From Pseudomonadota bacterium (GTDB taxonomy: Bacteria; Pseudomonadota; Alphaproteobacteria; Caulobacterales; Caulobacteraceae), in assembly GCA_018241995.1 (NCBI GenBank), contig JAFECT010000006.1:310001-374000 (forward strand): DNA of 64,000 nt. The letters run 5' to 3'. The position numbers and the translations under genes were made by a program. This document shows, one piece after another, positions 7,307 through 16,031 of this stretch. Each line of letters begins with the position of its first letter. The stretch's first letter is position 1. Under the pieces are notes generated by a model that searched no databases, was not told the DNA's origin, and saw nothing but the letters and a program-made list of their open reading frames with translations.

Positions 7307-9151
7307 GTGAGCGCCACCGAAACCCCCGCCGAGGCCGAGGGCCGACCCAGCGCCGGCGCGGTTCTGGCCCAGGAGATCGCCCAGGCCCGCAGCGGCCGGG
7401 CCGGCAAACGCGACCTGAAGCCCCTGGCGCGTCTGAAGCCCTACGTCCTGGCCTACAAGGGTGATGTCTTCTTAGCGGTGTTCTTCCTGCTGTTCGCCAT
7501 GGGCTCAACCCTGGCCATCACCGCCGCGTTCGGCCAGTTGATCGACAAGGGCCTCACGCGAAACGACATCGCGGCGACCAACCGCTGGTTCATCGTCATG
7601 GGCCTCGCCGCCCTCGCCTCGGCCATCGCCACGGCGCTGAGATTCTTCTACGTCACCCGCACGGGTGAGCGGGTGATCGCCGATGTGCGCAAGGCGCTCT
7701 ACGCCCACATCCTGACGCTCGACCCCGGCTTCTTCCTGAACATGCGCCTTGGCGAGGTGCTGTCGCGCCTGACCACCGATATCGCCATCGTCGAGACCCT
7801 GGTGACCACCACAGTTTCGGTCAGCTTGCGTAACCTGCTGATGGTGATCGGCTCGGTCGCCATGCTGGCCACAGTCAGCCTGCATCTGACCCTCTGGGTG
7901 CTGGTGATCCTGCCCGTCGCCATCGGTCCGGTGTTCCTGTTCGGCCGACAGGTCCGCAAGCTCACCACCCGGACCCAGGATCGCTTCGCGCTGGCTGCGG
8001 GGATGGCGGGCGAAAGCCTCGATGCCCTGGAGACCGTGCAGGCCTTCGGCCGCGAGGCCAGCGCCGGACGTCGATTCTCCGAAGCGGTGGAGGAGACCTT
8101 CCGCGCCTCGCTTGTCCGGATGCGGGTGCGCTCGGGCCTGACGGCCTTCGTCTTCGCCCTGTTCTACGGCGGCATCACGCTCGTGCTGTGGCTGGGCGCG
8201 CGTCAGGTCCAGGTGGAGCACACCATGAGCGGCGGGGCGCTGGGCCAGTTCGTGATCCTGTCGGTGTTCGCCGCGTCCTCGGTGGGCGCGCTGGGCGAAA
8301 GCTGGGGCGACATGCAGAAGGCCGCGGGCGCCATGGAGCGGATCGACGAGCTGCTGCGGACCCAGCCCAGCATCAGCGCCCCGGCCGAGCCGAAGCCTCT
8401 GCCTGAACCGGCGCAGGGCGCTGTGGAATTCCAGGACGTGGTCTTCGCCTATCCGGGCAGGCCCGACCTGCCGGCCCTGAACGGCTTCAGCCTGCGGGTC
8501 AGGCCCGGTGAGACCGTGGCCCTGGTCGGCCCGTCGGGCGCGGGCAAGAGTACGGTGTTCCGCCTGCTGCTGCGCTTCTACGACCCCCAGGCCGGGCGCG
8601 TGCTGATCGACGATGTGGACCTGAAGGCCGCCGATCCGCGTGAGGCGAGGGCGCGCATGGCCTTGGTGGCGCAGGACACGCCGCTGTTCTCGGGTTCGGC
8701 CGCCGACAACGTCCGCTTCGGGCGCGAGGACGCCGACCTGGAGGCCATCCGCCGCGCCGTGGCCGAGGCACAGGCCCTGAACTTCGTGGAGGCCCTGCCG
8801 CAGGGTTTCGACACGCCGCTGGGCGAACGGGCGCGGTCCCTGTCCGGCGGTCAGAAGCAGCGTCTGGCCATCGCCCGGGCCCTGGTGCGCGAGGCGCCGA
8901 TCCTGCTGTTGGACGAGGCCACCTCGGCGCTCGACGCCGAGAACGAGCGGCTGGTGCAGCAGGCGCTGGACCGCGCCATGGAAGGCCGCACCACCCTGGT
9001 CATCGCCCATCGTTTGGCCACCGTCCTGCGGGCCGACCGCATCGTGGTCATGGACGAGGGCCGCGTGGTCGAGCAGGGCAAGCACGCGGCCCTGGTGGCC
9101 AAGGGCGGGCTCTATGCGCGCCTGGCGGAACTGCAGTTCCAGACCGACTGA
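7307..9151 (+). CDS. ABC exporter with fused membrane and ATPase domains (MsbA-related, TIGR02204-like)
   Basis: A 614-residue half-transporter. Residues 1-40 are a polar cytoplasmic start, about 50-340 hold six transmembrane helices, and 370-610 hold the nucleotide-binding domain. Walker A is G-P-S-G-A-G-K-S at 408-415, the signature is L-S-G-G-Q at 512-516, and Walker B is I-L-L-L-D-E. It should dimerise in the inner membrane and export a lipid or hydrophobic compound; the substrate cannot be told. The GTG start at 7307 is supported by family length. It is divergent from rpmE. Confidence 0.9.
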   Translation: MSATETPAEAEGRPSAGAVLAQEIAQARSGRAGKRDLKPLARLKPYVLAYKGDVFLAVFFLLFAMGSTLAITAAFGQLIDKGLTRNDIAATNRWFIVMGLAALASAIATALRFFYVTRTGERVIADVRKALYAHILTLDPGFFLNMRLGEVLSRLTTDIAIVETLVTTTVSVSLRNLLMVIGSVAMLATVSLHLTLWVLVILPVAIGPVFLFGRQVRKLTTRTQDRFALAAGMAGESLDALETVQAFGREASAGRRFSEAVEETFRASLVRMRVRSGLTAFVFALFYGGITLVLWLGARQVQVEHTMSGGALGQFVILSVFAASSVGALGESWGDMQKAAGAMERIDELLRTQPSISAPAEPKPLPEPAQGAVEFQDVVFAYPGRPDLPALNGFSLRVRPGETVALVGPSGAGKSTVFRLLLRFYDPQAGRVLIDDVDLKAADPREARARMALVAQDTPLFSGSAADNVRFGREDADLEAIRRAVAEAQALNFVEALPQGFDTPLGERARSLSGGQKQRLAIARALVREAPILLLDEATSALDAENERLVQQALDRAMEGRTTLVIAHRLATVLRADRIVVMDEGRVVEQGKHAALVAKGGLYARLAELQFQTD

Positions 9152-10063
9152 TCAGACGGCGCCGGGCAGGTCGCAGAACACCGCATCCACGCCCAGCGCC
9201 TTCGCGCGGGCCAGCTCACCCGCCATGTCGCCGTGCGCCGCCGGGTCTGCGCCGCGCTGGAATTCCCTCGGCAGGAAGGCGTTCTCCGGGCGGAACGTCC
9301 AGCAGTGGACTTGAAGGCCGGCGGCGTGTGCGTCGGCGACGAGTCCGGGTTTACGATCCAGCCAGGCCTTGTCCGGCCCGATGGCGTCGGCCCAGGCCCG
9401 TAGGCGGTTGAGGCCGCGTGGCGCGAGCATCTGTTCGTAGGTCATCTCCGACCCGCCGTGGGGACGCCCCTCCAGCGCGATCAGCTGGCCGGTGCGGCAG
9501 CCGGTCGTGGCCTTGAGCCGTTGCACGGATCGGGATTCGAACGACTCAAGGATCACGGGCGCGTCCGCCCCCAACCAACCGCGTCGCTCGAGCGCCGCGG
9601 CCACGGGCTCCTCCAGCGGCAGGCCAAGGGCGCGAAACCAGGTCGGATGCTTCAGCTCGGCATAGACCCCGACCCGGCCCGCCGCCGCGATGTCCAACAG
9701 CTCCTCGAAGGTCAGGATCGGGTCCTGGCCGTCGAAGCGCGTGTTTTGCGGACGAAGCCCAGGCAGGCGCTCGCGGCAGCGCAGGGTCTTGAGTTCCGCG
9801 AGGGTGAAGTCCTCGGTGAACCAGCCCTCCAGCGCCTGGTCGTCGATGGTCCGGGTCCGGCGCCGGTCGGCGAACTCCGGATGGCCGGCGACGTCGGTGG
9901 TCCCCGAGATCTCGTTCTCGTGGCGCACGATCAGCACGCCGTCGCGGCTGATCACCAGGTCCGGTTCGATGAAATCGCAGCCCTGCGCGATCGCCAGCTC
10001 ATAAGCCGACCGCGTGTGCTCCGGCCGCTCGGCCGAGGCGCCGCGGTGGGCGATGACGATCAA
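9152..10063 (-). CDS. Glycerophosphodiester phosphodiesterase (GDPD family)
   Basis: The 303-residue enzyme shows the GDPD TIM-barrel signature: I-A-H-R-G-A-S with catalytic His6, then R-P-E-H-T, F-I-E-P-D-L-V-I-S-R-D-G-V-L-I-V-R-H-E, and Y-A-E-L-K-H-P in the middle. It hydrolyses glycerophosphodiesters to glycerol-3-phosphate and an alcohol. No signal peptide is seen, so it is probably cytoplasmic, although the GlpQ type with its G-L-R-P-Q-N insertion is often periplasmic. It overlaps the upstream phosphatase gene by four bases (ATGA), so the two are coupled. Confidence 0.9.
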   Translation of the reverse strand: MIVIAHRGASAERPEHTRSAYELAIAQGCDFIEPDLVISRDGVLIVRHENEISGTTDVAGHPEFADRRRTRTIDDQALEGWFTEDFTLAELKTLRCRERLPGLRPQNTRFDGQDPILTFEELLDIAAAGRVGVYAELKHPTWFRALGLPLEEPVAAALERRGWLGADAPVILESFESRSVQRLKATTGCRTGQLIALEGRPHGGSEMTYEQMLAPRGLNRLRAWADAIGPDKAWLDRKPGLVADAHAAGLQVHCWTFRPENAFLPREFQRGADPAAHGDMAGELARAKALGVDAVFCDLPGAV

Positions 10064-10872
10064 GCGGCGGCGCTAGGCGCGCCTGCGGCGCGCAGGCGCT
10101 CCAGCAGGGCGGGGTGCAGGTCGATATTGGCTGCGCACAGCGACACGCCCGATCGCGGATCGTCGCCTTCCTCGATGGCCGTGACCTTGCCGCCCGCTTC
10201 CGAGACCAGGATGATCCCCGCGGCCACGTCCCAGGGCCCGAGGTTGCGCTCCCAGTAACCGTCGTAGCGGCCGGCCGCGACATAGGCGAAGTCGAGCGAG
10301 GCCGCGCCCAGCCGGCGCACGCCCGCCACCCGCTGGGTGATCTGGTGCAGTTCCTTGAAGTACTGGGCATGGCCGGGGCGGCCCTGGAAGGGGGCTCCCA
10401 TGCCGATCAGGGCGTCGCCCAGCTGCTTGCGCGCGCTGACCCGGATGCGGGTGTCATTCAGGAAGGCGCCCCGGCCCTTCTCGGCCCAGAACAGCTCGTT
10501 GAGGATGGGATTGTAGGTCACCCCGGCGACGATCTCGCCCTCGCGCTCCAGCGCCAGATTGACCGCGAAATGCGGCATGGCGTGGATGAAGTTGGTGGTG
10601 CCGTCGATGGGATCGACGATCCAGCGGTGGGTCTTGTCGCTGCCCTCGATCGCCCCGCGCTCCTCGCCCAGGAAGCCGTAGCCCGGCCGGGCCTTGGTCA
10701 GGGCCTCGAACAGGGCTTCCTCGACCTTCAGGTCGGCGGAGGTCACGAAGTCAGATGGGCCCTTGCGCGAGATTTGCAGGGCCTGGACCTCGCCGAAGTC
10801 GCGGGCGAGCGGGCGCGCGGCCCTGCGAACCGCGTCGATCATCACCTGAAGCAGGGCGGAGGGGGTGCTCAC
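10060..10872 (-). CDS. Inositol monophosphatase family protein (SuhB-like)
   Basis: The 270-residue protein carries the metal-binding motifs of the IMPase family: G-F-L-G-E-E near residue 64, W-I-V-D-P-I-D-G-T-T-N-F near 84-95, and G-P-W-D-V-A-A-G near 220. It dephosphorylates inositol-1-phosphate or a related sugar phosphate; SuhB members can also act in rRNA transcription antitermination. The start is GTG at 10872, only five bases after the efp stop codon, so efp, this gene and the phosphodiesterase form one probable operon. Confidence 0.9.
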   Translation of the reverse strand: MSTPSALLQVMIDAVRRAARPLARDFGEVQALQISRKGPSDFVTSADLKVEEALFEALTKARPGYGFLGEERGAIEGSDKTHRWIVDPIDGTTNFIHAMPHFAVNLALEREGEIVAGVTYNPILNELFWAEKGRGAFLNDTRIRVSARKQLGDALIGMGAPFQGRPGHAQYFKELHQITQRVAGVRRLGAASLDFAYVAAGRYDGYWERNLGPWDVAAGIILVSEAGGKVTAIEEGDDPRSGVSLCAANIDLHPALLERLRAAGAPSAAA

Positions 10873-10877
10873 GGACG

Positions 10878-11444
10878 TCAGTCGGCGCGGCGGACGTATT
10901 CGCCGGTGGTGGTGTCGACGATGATCTTCTCGCCGGCGCTCATGTAGGGCGGGATCATGACGCGCATGCCGTTCGACGCCACCGAGGGCTTGTAGGACGA
11001 GGACGCGGTCTGGCCCTTGATGGTCGGTTCGGTCTCGACGACCTCCAGCACCACCTGCTCTGGCAGGGTCAGGCCGATCGGGCGTTCCTCGTGGAACTCG
11101 ATCACCACCTGCATGCCGTCCTGCAGGAAGGCGATGCGCTCCTCGCCGACCCAGTCCTTCTGCAGCTCGATCTGCTCGTAGGTGTTCTGGTCCATGAACA
11201 CGAGCGAGTCGCCCTGCTCATAGAGGTAGCTGTAGTCTTTCTGCTCGAGGGTCACGCGCTCGACCGTGTCGTCGGAACGGAAGCGTTCGTTGAGCTTGGA
11301 GCCGGTGATCAGGTTCTTCAGCTCGACCTGGGCGAAGGCCCCGCCCTTGCCGGGCTTCACGTGGGCGGTCTTGACCGCGACCCACAGGCCGCCGTCGTGC
11401 TGGATCACCATGCCGGGCTTGATGGCGTTGCCGTTGATTTTCAT
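10878..11444 (-). CDS. efp: Elongation factor P
   Basis: The 188-residue protein is a full-length three-domain EF-P. The loop that enters the peptidyl-transferase centre is K-P-G-K-G-G-A-F, with the modifiable Lys at position 33. The C-terminal S-box I-V-D-T-T-T-G-E-Y is intact. EF-P relieves ribosome stalling at polyproline. The window has several Pro-rich proteins (TolA, the L,D-transpeptidase linker) that would depend on it. The modification enzymes EpmA/EpmB are not in the window. There is no clear Shine-Dalgarno sequence before the ATG. Confidence 0.97.
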   Translation of the reverse strand: MKINGNAIKPGMVIQHDGGLWVAVKTAHVKPGKGGAFAQVELKNLITGSKLNERFRSDDTVERVTLEQKDYSYLYEQGDSLVFMDQNTYEQIELQKDWVGEERIAFLQDGMQVVIEFHEERPIGLTLPEQVVLEVVETEPTIKGQTASSSYKPSVASNGMRVMIPPYMSAGEKIIVDTTTGEYVRRAD

Positions 11445-11457
11445 GTGGGAGGTCTTT

Positions 11458-11515
11458 GCGGATAGGGCGCTGAAATTTGGCGGCGGAACCTATCCGCGAG
11501 GCCTTGCCGTGGCAA
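11458..11515 (-). promoter_or_regulatory. efp promoter region with a 9-bp inverted repeat
   Basis: On the minus strand TTGCCA (11510-11515), a 17-base spacer and TAGGTT (11487-11492) make a plausible promoter. GCGGATAGG (11458-11466) and CCTATCCGC (11489-11497) form a perfect 9-bp inverted repeat with a 22-base gap; one arm overlaps the -10 region and the other lies 13 bases before the ATG. This could be an operator or a leader stem. Confidence 0.4.
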
Positions 11516-11542
11516 GCCGGGCCAGGCGTCGCAGCGTGATGC

Positions 11543-12100
11543 TCAGTGCAGCGTGGCCTTATGGGGACGGTTCTTGCGCCAAACCTCCTCGGTCAGGAGG
11601 TTGGCGAAGCTGATCCAGCCGGCGTAGGGCGCGACCATGCCCGCCGCCTTGCCGTCCACCTTGCGGGCCTGGTGCACATAGGCCGCGGTGGCGCCGAGCG
11701 TGGTGAAGGCGGTGAGCATCTGGGCCAGGCGATGGCGAGGCCCCCACGCCATCCACAGGGCCTGGAGGGTCTGCACCGCAGCCCACAGGCCAAGCGCGCG
11801 GGTGCGTTGGTCGCTCGACCGGGCGTTCCAGACACGGATGCCTGACAGAGCCAGCACCGTGAACAGCGGCGGCCAGACCAGCCCGAACACCGGCGCGGGC
11901 GGCTGCAGGTCGGGCTGCTCCAGCCGGTCATAAGCCTGCTTGACCTTGGGATTGCCCTTGGAAGGCGCATTGCGGGCCGCGACCAGGGCCGATGCCGCGA
12001 CCGCGCCGACGCATACGGCGATCCCCAGCGCCACGTGGCCTGTGCTGCGGCCTTTGCTGTTCAGCAGTCCCTGCGCCGTCTCGCGCGCCTGTTCGAGCAT
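11543..12100 (-). CDS. TspO/MBR family protein (divergent)
   Basis: The 185-residue membrane protein resembles TspO, the outer-membrane or inner-membrane translocator protein family that binds tetrapyrroles. Visible family features are P-P-A-P-V-F-G-L-V-W-P-P-L-F in the middle and a last helix Y-A-G-W-I-S-F-A-N-L-L-T-E-E-V-W. Four to five hydrophobic helices lie at about 25-42, 70-88, 105-120, 130-145 and 155-175. It has an N-terminal extension of about 25 residues and lacks the high Trp content of typical members, so the assignment is tentative. Confidence 0.6.
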   Translation of the reverse strand: MLEQARETAQGLLNSKGRSTGHVALGIAVCVGAVAASALVAARNAPSKGNPKVKQAYDRLEQPDLQPPAPVFGLVWPPLFTVLALSGIRVWNARSSDQRTRALGLWAAVQTLQALWMAWGPRHRLAQMLTAFTTLGATAAYVHQARKVDGKAAGMVAPYAGWISFANLLTEEVWRKNRPHKATLH

Positions 12101-12206
12101 GGTCTTCTCCCGGTCTCGCCAGGAGAACAGGCTTGGCCGACGCCGGTTCCTTTCTATCGCGCGACAGGTGTCTTAGGCTGCGTCGGGGAAGTCCTGGGAG
12201 GTCGCG

Positions 12207-12710
12207 ATGGCCAAGAAGGCGGGCCTGTTTCAGTTCCCGAGAGCCGCGATCGCGATGCTCCTGACGGCAGGTTCGCTCGGCGTCCTAGAGCGGATCGGCC
12301 AGAACTACGGCCTGTATCAGATACGTCTGCACTATGGATGGCAGACGCACGGCCTGGGGCCGCCGGTCGACCCTGCGGCGTTGGGCGCCGTAGCCTTGGT
12401 TGCAGCCGCCTGCTTGCCGCTAGGCTTGATCATGCTTCGAGGCATCGACCGCGAACGCCTTCAGAGTTGGCTCGGCCTGCTCTTCGGCGCCATCGGCGCA
12501 TATGCCCTTTGGGGCGCCCAGGTGCGCGGGCTGGGCGACTACCTCTACGACAAGGGCTGGCAAGGCCTTGAGGCCTTCGGTACGCGGCTTGAGTTGGAGC
12601 TGCTGTTCTTCACGCCCGCCTTTGCCCTCGCCTGGCTTTGGCTTGCCATGTCGGAGCGCGCGCGAGAACGGAGGCTGCGCGCCAAGCACGCGGCGCAGCC
12701 TGCCGCCTAG
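12207..12710 (+). CDS. Hypothetical membrane protein
   Basis: A 167-residue protein with about four predicted transmembrane segments (near residues 12-25, 57-77, 87-100 and 130-148) and a strongly basic C-terminal tail ([11 protein letters not shown]). No family is recognised. A GGGAGG ribosome binding site lies just before the ATG. The stop codon overlaps that of bfr on the other strand by four bases (CTAG), a tight convergent arrangement. Confidence 0.7.
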   Translation: MAKKAGLFQFPRAAIAMLLTAGSLGVLERIGQNYGLYQIRLHYGWQTHGLGPPVDPAALGAVALVAAACLPLGLIMLRGIDRERLQSWLGLLFGAIGAYALWGAQVRGLGDYLYDKGWQGLEAFGTRLELELLFFTPAFALAWLWLAMSERARERRLRAKHAAQPAA

Positions 12711-13207
12711 CCGCCGGTGGCGGAATTGTCGGTCTTGATCTCGCCCAGAGCGCTCTGCAGGTAGTTCTGCTCGCCCAGCGCCCGGACCAGGCCCAGCTGC
12801 GCTTCCAAGAAGTCGATGTGCTCCTCGGTGTCGGAGAGGATGCCGGTCAGGATTTCGCGGCTGACGAAATCCGTGGCGGCCTCGCAGGCCTTGATGCCTT
12901 CGATCAGGGCGCCGCGCCCGCCGACCTCAAGGCCCAGATCCGCTTCTAGGCATTCGACCACGCTCTCGCCGATCGACAGCTTCTTCAGGTCCTGCAGATT
13001 GGGCAGGCCTTCCAGGAACAGGATGCGTTTGATCAGCCGGTCGGCGTGCTTCATCTCGCCGATCGACTCCTCGTAGACGATCTTGCCGAGGTGGTGGAAA
13101 CCCCAGCTCTCGAACATGCGGGCGTGCAGGAAGTACTGGTTGACCGCGGTCAGCTCGTTGGTGAGCACGCCGTTCAGCAGGCGGATGATGGCGACGTCGC
13201 CCTTCAT
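12707..13207 (-). CDS. bfr: Bacterioferritin
   Basis: The 166-residue protein has all ferritin-like ferroxidase ligands of bacterioferritin: Glu in N-E-L-T-A-V-N-Q-Y at about 18, [11 protein letters not shown] near 50-60 with the haem-ligating Met, and E-E-H-I-D-F-L-E near 127. It forms a 24-subunit shell that stores iron and uses haem at dimer interfaces. The ATG at 13207 is preceded by AGGAGG. It follows bfd by 14 bases and is very probably co-transcribed with it. Confidence 0.96.
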   Translation of the reverse strand: MKGDVAIIRLLNGVLTNELTAVNQYFLHARMFESWGFHHLGKIVYEESIGEMKHADRLIKRILFLEGLPNLQDLKKLSIGESVVECLEADLGLEVGGRGALIEGIKACEAATDFVSREILTGILSDTEEHIDFLEAQLGLVRALGEQNYLQSALGEIKTDNSATGG

Positions 13208-13221
13208 GGCCCTCGAGCCTC

Positions 13222-13407
13222 CTATTCGGCGGCGAGCGCCAGGGCCTCGGCCTGGTCCTGAATCATGCGCCGCATGTCGCAGACGCACTTAGCACACTGC
13301 GGCCGGGCGTCGTGCGCCGCGAACACGTCGCGCGGACGTTTGGCGCCGGCTTCGATGGCCTGGCGCACCTGACGCTCGCGGATTCCGTTGCAGTTACAGA
13401 CGTACAA
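13222..13407 (-). CDS. bfd: Bacterioferritin-associated ferredoxin
   Basis: A protein of about 61 residues with the Bfd [2Fe-2S] cluster ligands C-N-C-N-G near the start and C-A-K-C further on. Bfd donates electrons to haem in bacterioferritin so that stored iron can be released. The start is uncertain: TTG at 13407 gives the usual L/M-Y-V-C-N-C-N-G start, while TTG at 13422 would add five residues. It is the first gene of a bfd-bfr operon, with Fur-like sites over its promoter. Confidence 0.88.
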   Translation of the reverse strand: MYVCNCNGIRERQVRQAIEAGAKRPRDVFAAHDARPQCAKCVCDMRRMIQDQAEALALAAE

Positions 13408-13433
13408 GGCGGCGCGCCCCAAAACCTAATCAA

Positions 13434-13483
13434 TGAGAACGGTTCTCAATAGCATAATCGAGCCTACATGCAAATCATTCGCA
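13434..13483 (-). promoter_or_regulatory. bfd-bfr promoter with two Fur-type palindromes
   Basis: On the minus strand TTGCATG (13467-13473), 13 bases, then GCTATTGA (13446-13453) fits the Caulobacter housekeeping pattern. Two 7-1-7 palindromes cover it: TGAGAACGGTTCTCA (13434-13448, perfect) over the -10 end and TGCAAATCATTCGCA (13469-13483, one mismatch) over the -35. This is the layout expected of iron-dependent repression by Fur. The first also fits the TGA-N9-TCA pattern of RirA. Confidence 0.6.
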
Positions 13484-13541
13484 GTCGCGACACGGCGGCG
13501 CAGCGCTTGACCCGGCGGCCCCGCTCGGCCACCTCCGCGCC

Positions 13542-14210
13542 ATGCCCGCTCTCCCCCTCTGCCGCCTCTATCTGATCACGCCCCCGGCCATCGCCGACCT
13601 CGACGCCTTCGCCGGCGCGCTGGAGCAGGCCCTGTCGGCCGGCGACGTGGCGGCGCTGCAGATCCGCCTGAAGGGCGCCTCGAGGGCTGAGATCGCCCGC
13701 GCGGTGGAGCGGCTGGCGCCCATAGCCCGCGCGCATGGCGTCGCGGTGATCCTGAACGACGACCCCCAGCTGGCCTCTGAACTCGGATGCGACGGCGTGC
13801 ATGTGGGCCAGTCCGATACGCCCTATGGCGAGGCGCGGCGCATCATGGGCCGGGACGCCATGATCGGGGTGACCTGCCACGACAGCCGTCACCTGGCCAT
13901 GGAAGCGGCCGAGGCCGGGGCCGACTATGTGGCCTTCGGCGCCTTCTTCCCGACCGCCACCAAGGAAGCGCCGACCCGCGCGGACCCGGAAATCCTGTCG
14001 ATCTGGCAGGAGGTGATGGAGGTTCCGTGCGTCGCCATCGGCGGGATCACCGCCGAGAACGCCGCAAGCCTGGCCGAGGCGGGCGCCGATTTCCTGGCGG
14101 TCTCTGCGGGCGTCTGGAGCCATGCGGAAGGTCCCGCGGCGGCGGTGAAAGCCCTGAACCAGGCCATTTCTCAAGGGATTCAAGCGCGTCCGGCATTCAG
14201 CCGAAATTAG
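13542..14210 (+). CDS. thiE: Thiamine-phosphate synthase
   Basis: The 222-residue protein matches ThiE, which joins HMP pyrophosphate and thiazole phosphate to make thiamine monophosphate. Motifs include L-Y-L-I-T-P at the start, L-Q-I-R-L-K-G, I-L-N-D-D (metal ligands), [10 protein letters not shown], and V-A-I-G-G-I-T at the phosphate site. Key positions: the segment Q-I-R-L-K-G replaces the common V-Q-x-R-x-K/E form, and the T-x-T-K motif is P-T-A-T-K-E. No other thi gene is adjacent; thiD is at 41 kb. Confidence 0.93.
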   Translation: MPALPLCRLYLITPPAIADLDAFAGALEQALSAGDVAALQIRLKGASRAEIARAVERLAPIARAHGVAVILNDDPQLASELGCDGVHVGQSDTPYGEARRIMGRDAMIGVTCHDSRHLAMEAAEAGADYVAFGAFFPTATKEAPTRADPEILSIWQEVMEVPCVAIGGITAENAASLAEAGADFLAVSAGVWSHAEGPAAAVKALNQAISQGIQARPAFSRN

Positions 14211-14267
14211 GAACCTTCGACTTTAATCCGCGCGAATGCCGCAGGGTGAGCGGCAGCGGAGTTATGC

Positions 14268-15953
14268 ATGGCCGATACTCTCGGAGCGGAAGCGATGGGG
14301 GCCTTGGGCGCGACGGCGCAGGCTGCCGACGGCGCGTCCAATCCGCGCCGGGTTGCGCTGTCGCTGTTCGTTACGCCCCTGATCTGCGCCCTGATGGTCT
14401 GTGTGCTGGTGGTGATCGCCATCGGCGTCTCGCGCGCCGGCGGCCCGATCGCGGCCCTGTGGCCCGCCCTGGGCGTCGCCGTTGTCGGCTGGCTGCAAGG
14501 CCCGCGACGCAAGGAATTCGACGCCGCCTATTTCCTGTTCATCGTGCTGGCCTACGCCATCGGCAATGTGCTGGTGGGCAATACGGTGCCGCAGATCGCC
14601 GTCTTCACGGCCTCCAACGCCCTCGAGGTGGGCCTGGCGGTGGTCCTGATCCGCCGCTTCACCCCCACGCCGCAGTTGTCGAGCCTGAAAGGCCTGATCC
14701 GCTTCATGCTGATCGCGCCCGTCGTCGCGCCCCTACCGGCCGCGCTCCTCAGCGCCGCGGCGGTCTCGACTTTCGGATGGGGCGACTTCCTGACCAGCTT
14801 CTCGACCTGGTGGTTCGGTCATGCCCTGGGCCTGGCGGTGGTGGCGCCGTTCGGCCTGTCGCTGACCCGGGCCAAGCTCGCGCCGTATCTGACCCTGCCG
14901 CGCATCGCCGAGGCGGTGCTGATCCTGGGCGGCACGCTTGCCCTCTGCATCGTGGTGTTCTTCCTGGCCAACAAGATGCTGGGCTTCATGGTCACGCCCA
15001 TGCTGCTGCTGGCGGCGGTGCGCCTGCGCGTCCCCGGCGCCAGCGCCGCGGTGCTGATCGTCAGCTGCGTCTCGATCTACGCGGTGATGTCGGGCTCCGG
15101 CACCATGGCGATGATGCACGTGGACCTGCCGGCCAAGGTGCGCCTGATGCAGCTCTACTGCATCTTCGCCGCCCTGCCGGTGCTGCCGGTCGCGGCCCTG
15201 CTGGACGAACGAGATGGCCTGGCCTTGGCGGCAAAGGCCGGCCAGGAGAAGGCGGAAGCCGCGAGCGCCGGCAAGTCGCGCCTGCTGGCCAACGTCAGCC
15301 ACGAGATCAAGAGCCCGGTCGCCGGCATCATCGGCATCGGCGAGCTGTGGGCCGGCGGCAAGCTCGGCCCGATCAACAGCACTCAGGAAGAGATGGCCGA
15401 GATGCTGGTGCGCACCGCGCGCCAGGTCGAAGCCCTGGCCTACGACCTGTTGGACGTCTCCAACGCCGAGGCGGGAACGGTCTCGGTCAAGCTGCAGCCG
15501 GTGGACCTGGAAGCCGTCACTGAGGACGTGCGCCGCTCCGTCGCCGTGAAGCCGGAAGCGGCGGGCATCCGCTGGGTGGTCGAAGGACGCGGCGAGCAGG
15601 TCGCGGCCATGGCGGACTCCGTGCGCCTGGTGCAGGTGGTGACCAACCTGGTGACGAATGCGGTCAAGTACGGCGGCTCGGGCGGCGTGGTCACCTTGCG
15701 CCTGTCCCGGCCCTCGGTGGACCGCGTGCGCCTGGAAGTGGCCGACAAGGGTCCGGGCATCGCCCTGGCCAAGCAGGCTGAGCTGTTCGAGCCGTTCAAC
15801 CGCCTGGGCATGGAAAAGACCTCGGTCGAAGGCCACGGGATCGGCCTGGCCCTGGCCAAGCGTCTGGTGGAGCTCCAGGGCGGCGCACTGGGCTTCATGA
15901 GCGCTCCCGGCGAAGGCGCCTGCTTCTGGGTGGAGTTGCCTGCGGCGAACTGA
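14268..15953 (+). CDS. MASE1-type membrane sensor histidine kinase
   Basis: The 561-residue protein has an N-terminal integral membrane region of about eight helices (roughly residues 30-310) resembling MASE1, then a dimerisation domain and a C-terminal ATPase domain. The phospho-accepting His345 is in N-V-S-H-E-I-K-S-P-V. ATP-site motifs are N-L-V-T-N-A-V-K-Y-G (N box), D-K-G-P-G-I (G1) and G-H-G-I-G-L-A-L-A (G2). GCGGAG precedes the ATG. No response regulator gene is adjacent, so it is an orphan kinase; its signal is unknown. Confidence 0.88.
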   Translation: MADTLGAEAMGALGATAQAADGASNPRRVALSLFVTPLICALMVCVLVVIAIGVSRAGGPIAALWPALGVAVVGWLQGPRRKEFDAAYFLFIVLAYAIGNVLVGNTVPQIAVFTASNALEVGLAVVLIRRFTPTPQLSSLKGLIRFMLIAPVVAPLPAALLSAAAVSTFGWGDFLTSFSTWWFGHALGLAVVAPFGLSLTRAKLAPYLTLPRIAEAVLILGGTLALCIVVFFLANKMLGFMVTPMLLLAAVRLRVPGASAAVLIVSCVSIYAVMSGSGTMAMMHVDLPAKVRLMQLYCIFAALPVLPVAALLDERDGLALAAKAGQEKAEAASAGKSRLLANVSHEIKSPVAGIIGIGELWAGGKLGPINSTQEEMAEMLVRTARQVEALAYDLLDVSNAEAGTVSVKLQPVDLEAVTEDVRRSVAVKPEAAGIRWVVEGRGEQVAAMADSVRLVQVVTNLVTNAVKYGGSGGVVTLRLSRPSVDRVRLEVADKGPGIALAKQAELFEPFNRLGMEKTSVEGHGIGLALAKRLVELQGGALGFMSAPGEGACFWVELPAAN

Positions 15954-15980
15954 TCGCGGCCCGCGTCTCACAAAAACAAA

Positions 15981-16010
15981 AAGGCCGCGGATCGCTCCGC
16001 GGCCTTTCTT
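15981..16010. terminator. Bidirectional terminator between the kinase and aldolase genes
   Basis: An 11-bp perfect stem (15981-15991 with 15996-16006) around TCGC is flanked by A-rich sequence on the left and TTTCTT on the right, so it can end transcripts in both directions between these convergent genes. Confidence 0.85.
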
Positions 16011-16031
16011 CGTCTCGGCTGGTCGGGTGGC

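Noticed and set aside
13542-13600. A TPP riboswitch upstream of thiE or thiD
   Set aside because: No THI-box core could be recognised in the short leaders of either gene; the sequence before thiE is mostly occupied by the bfd promoter region.
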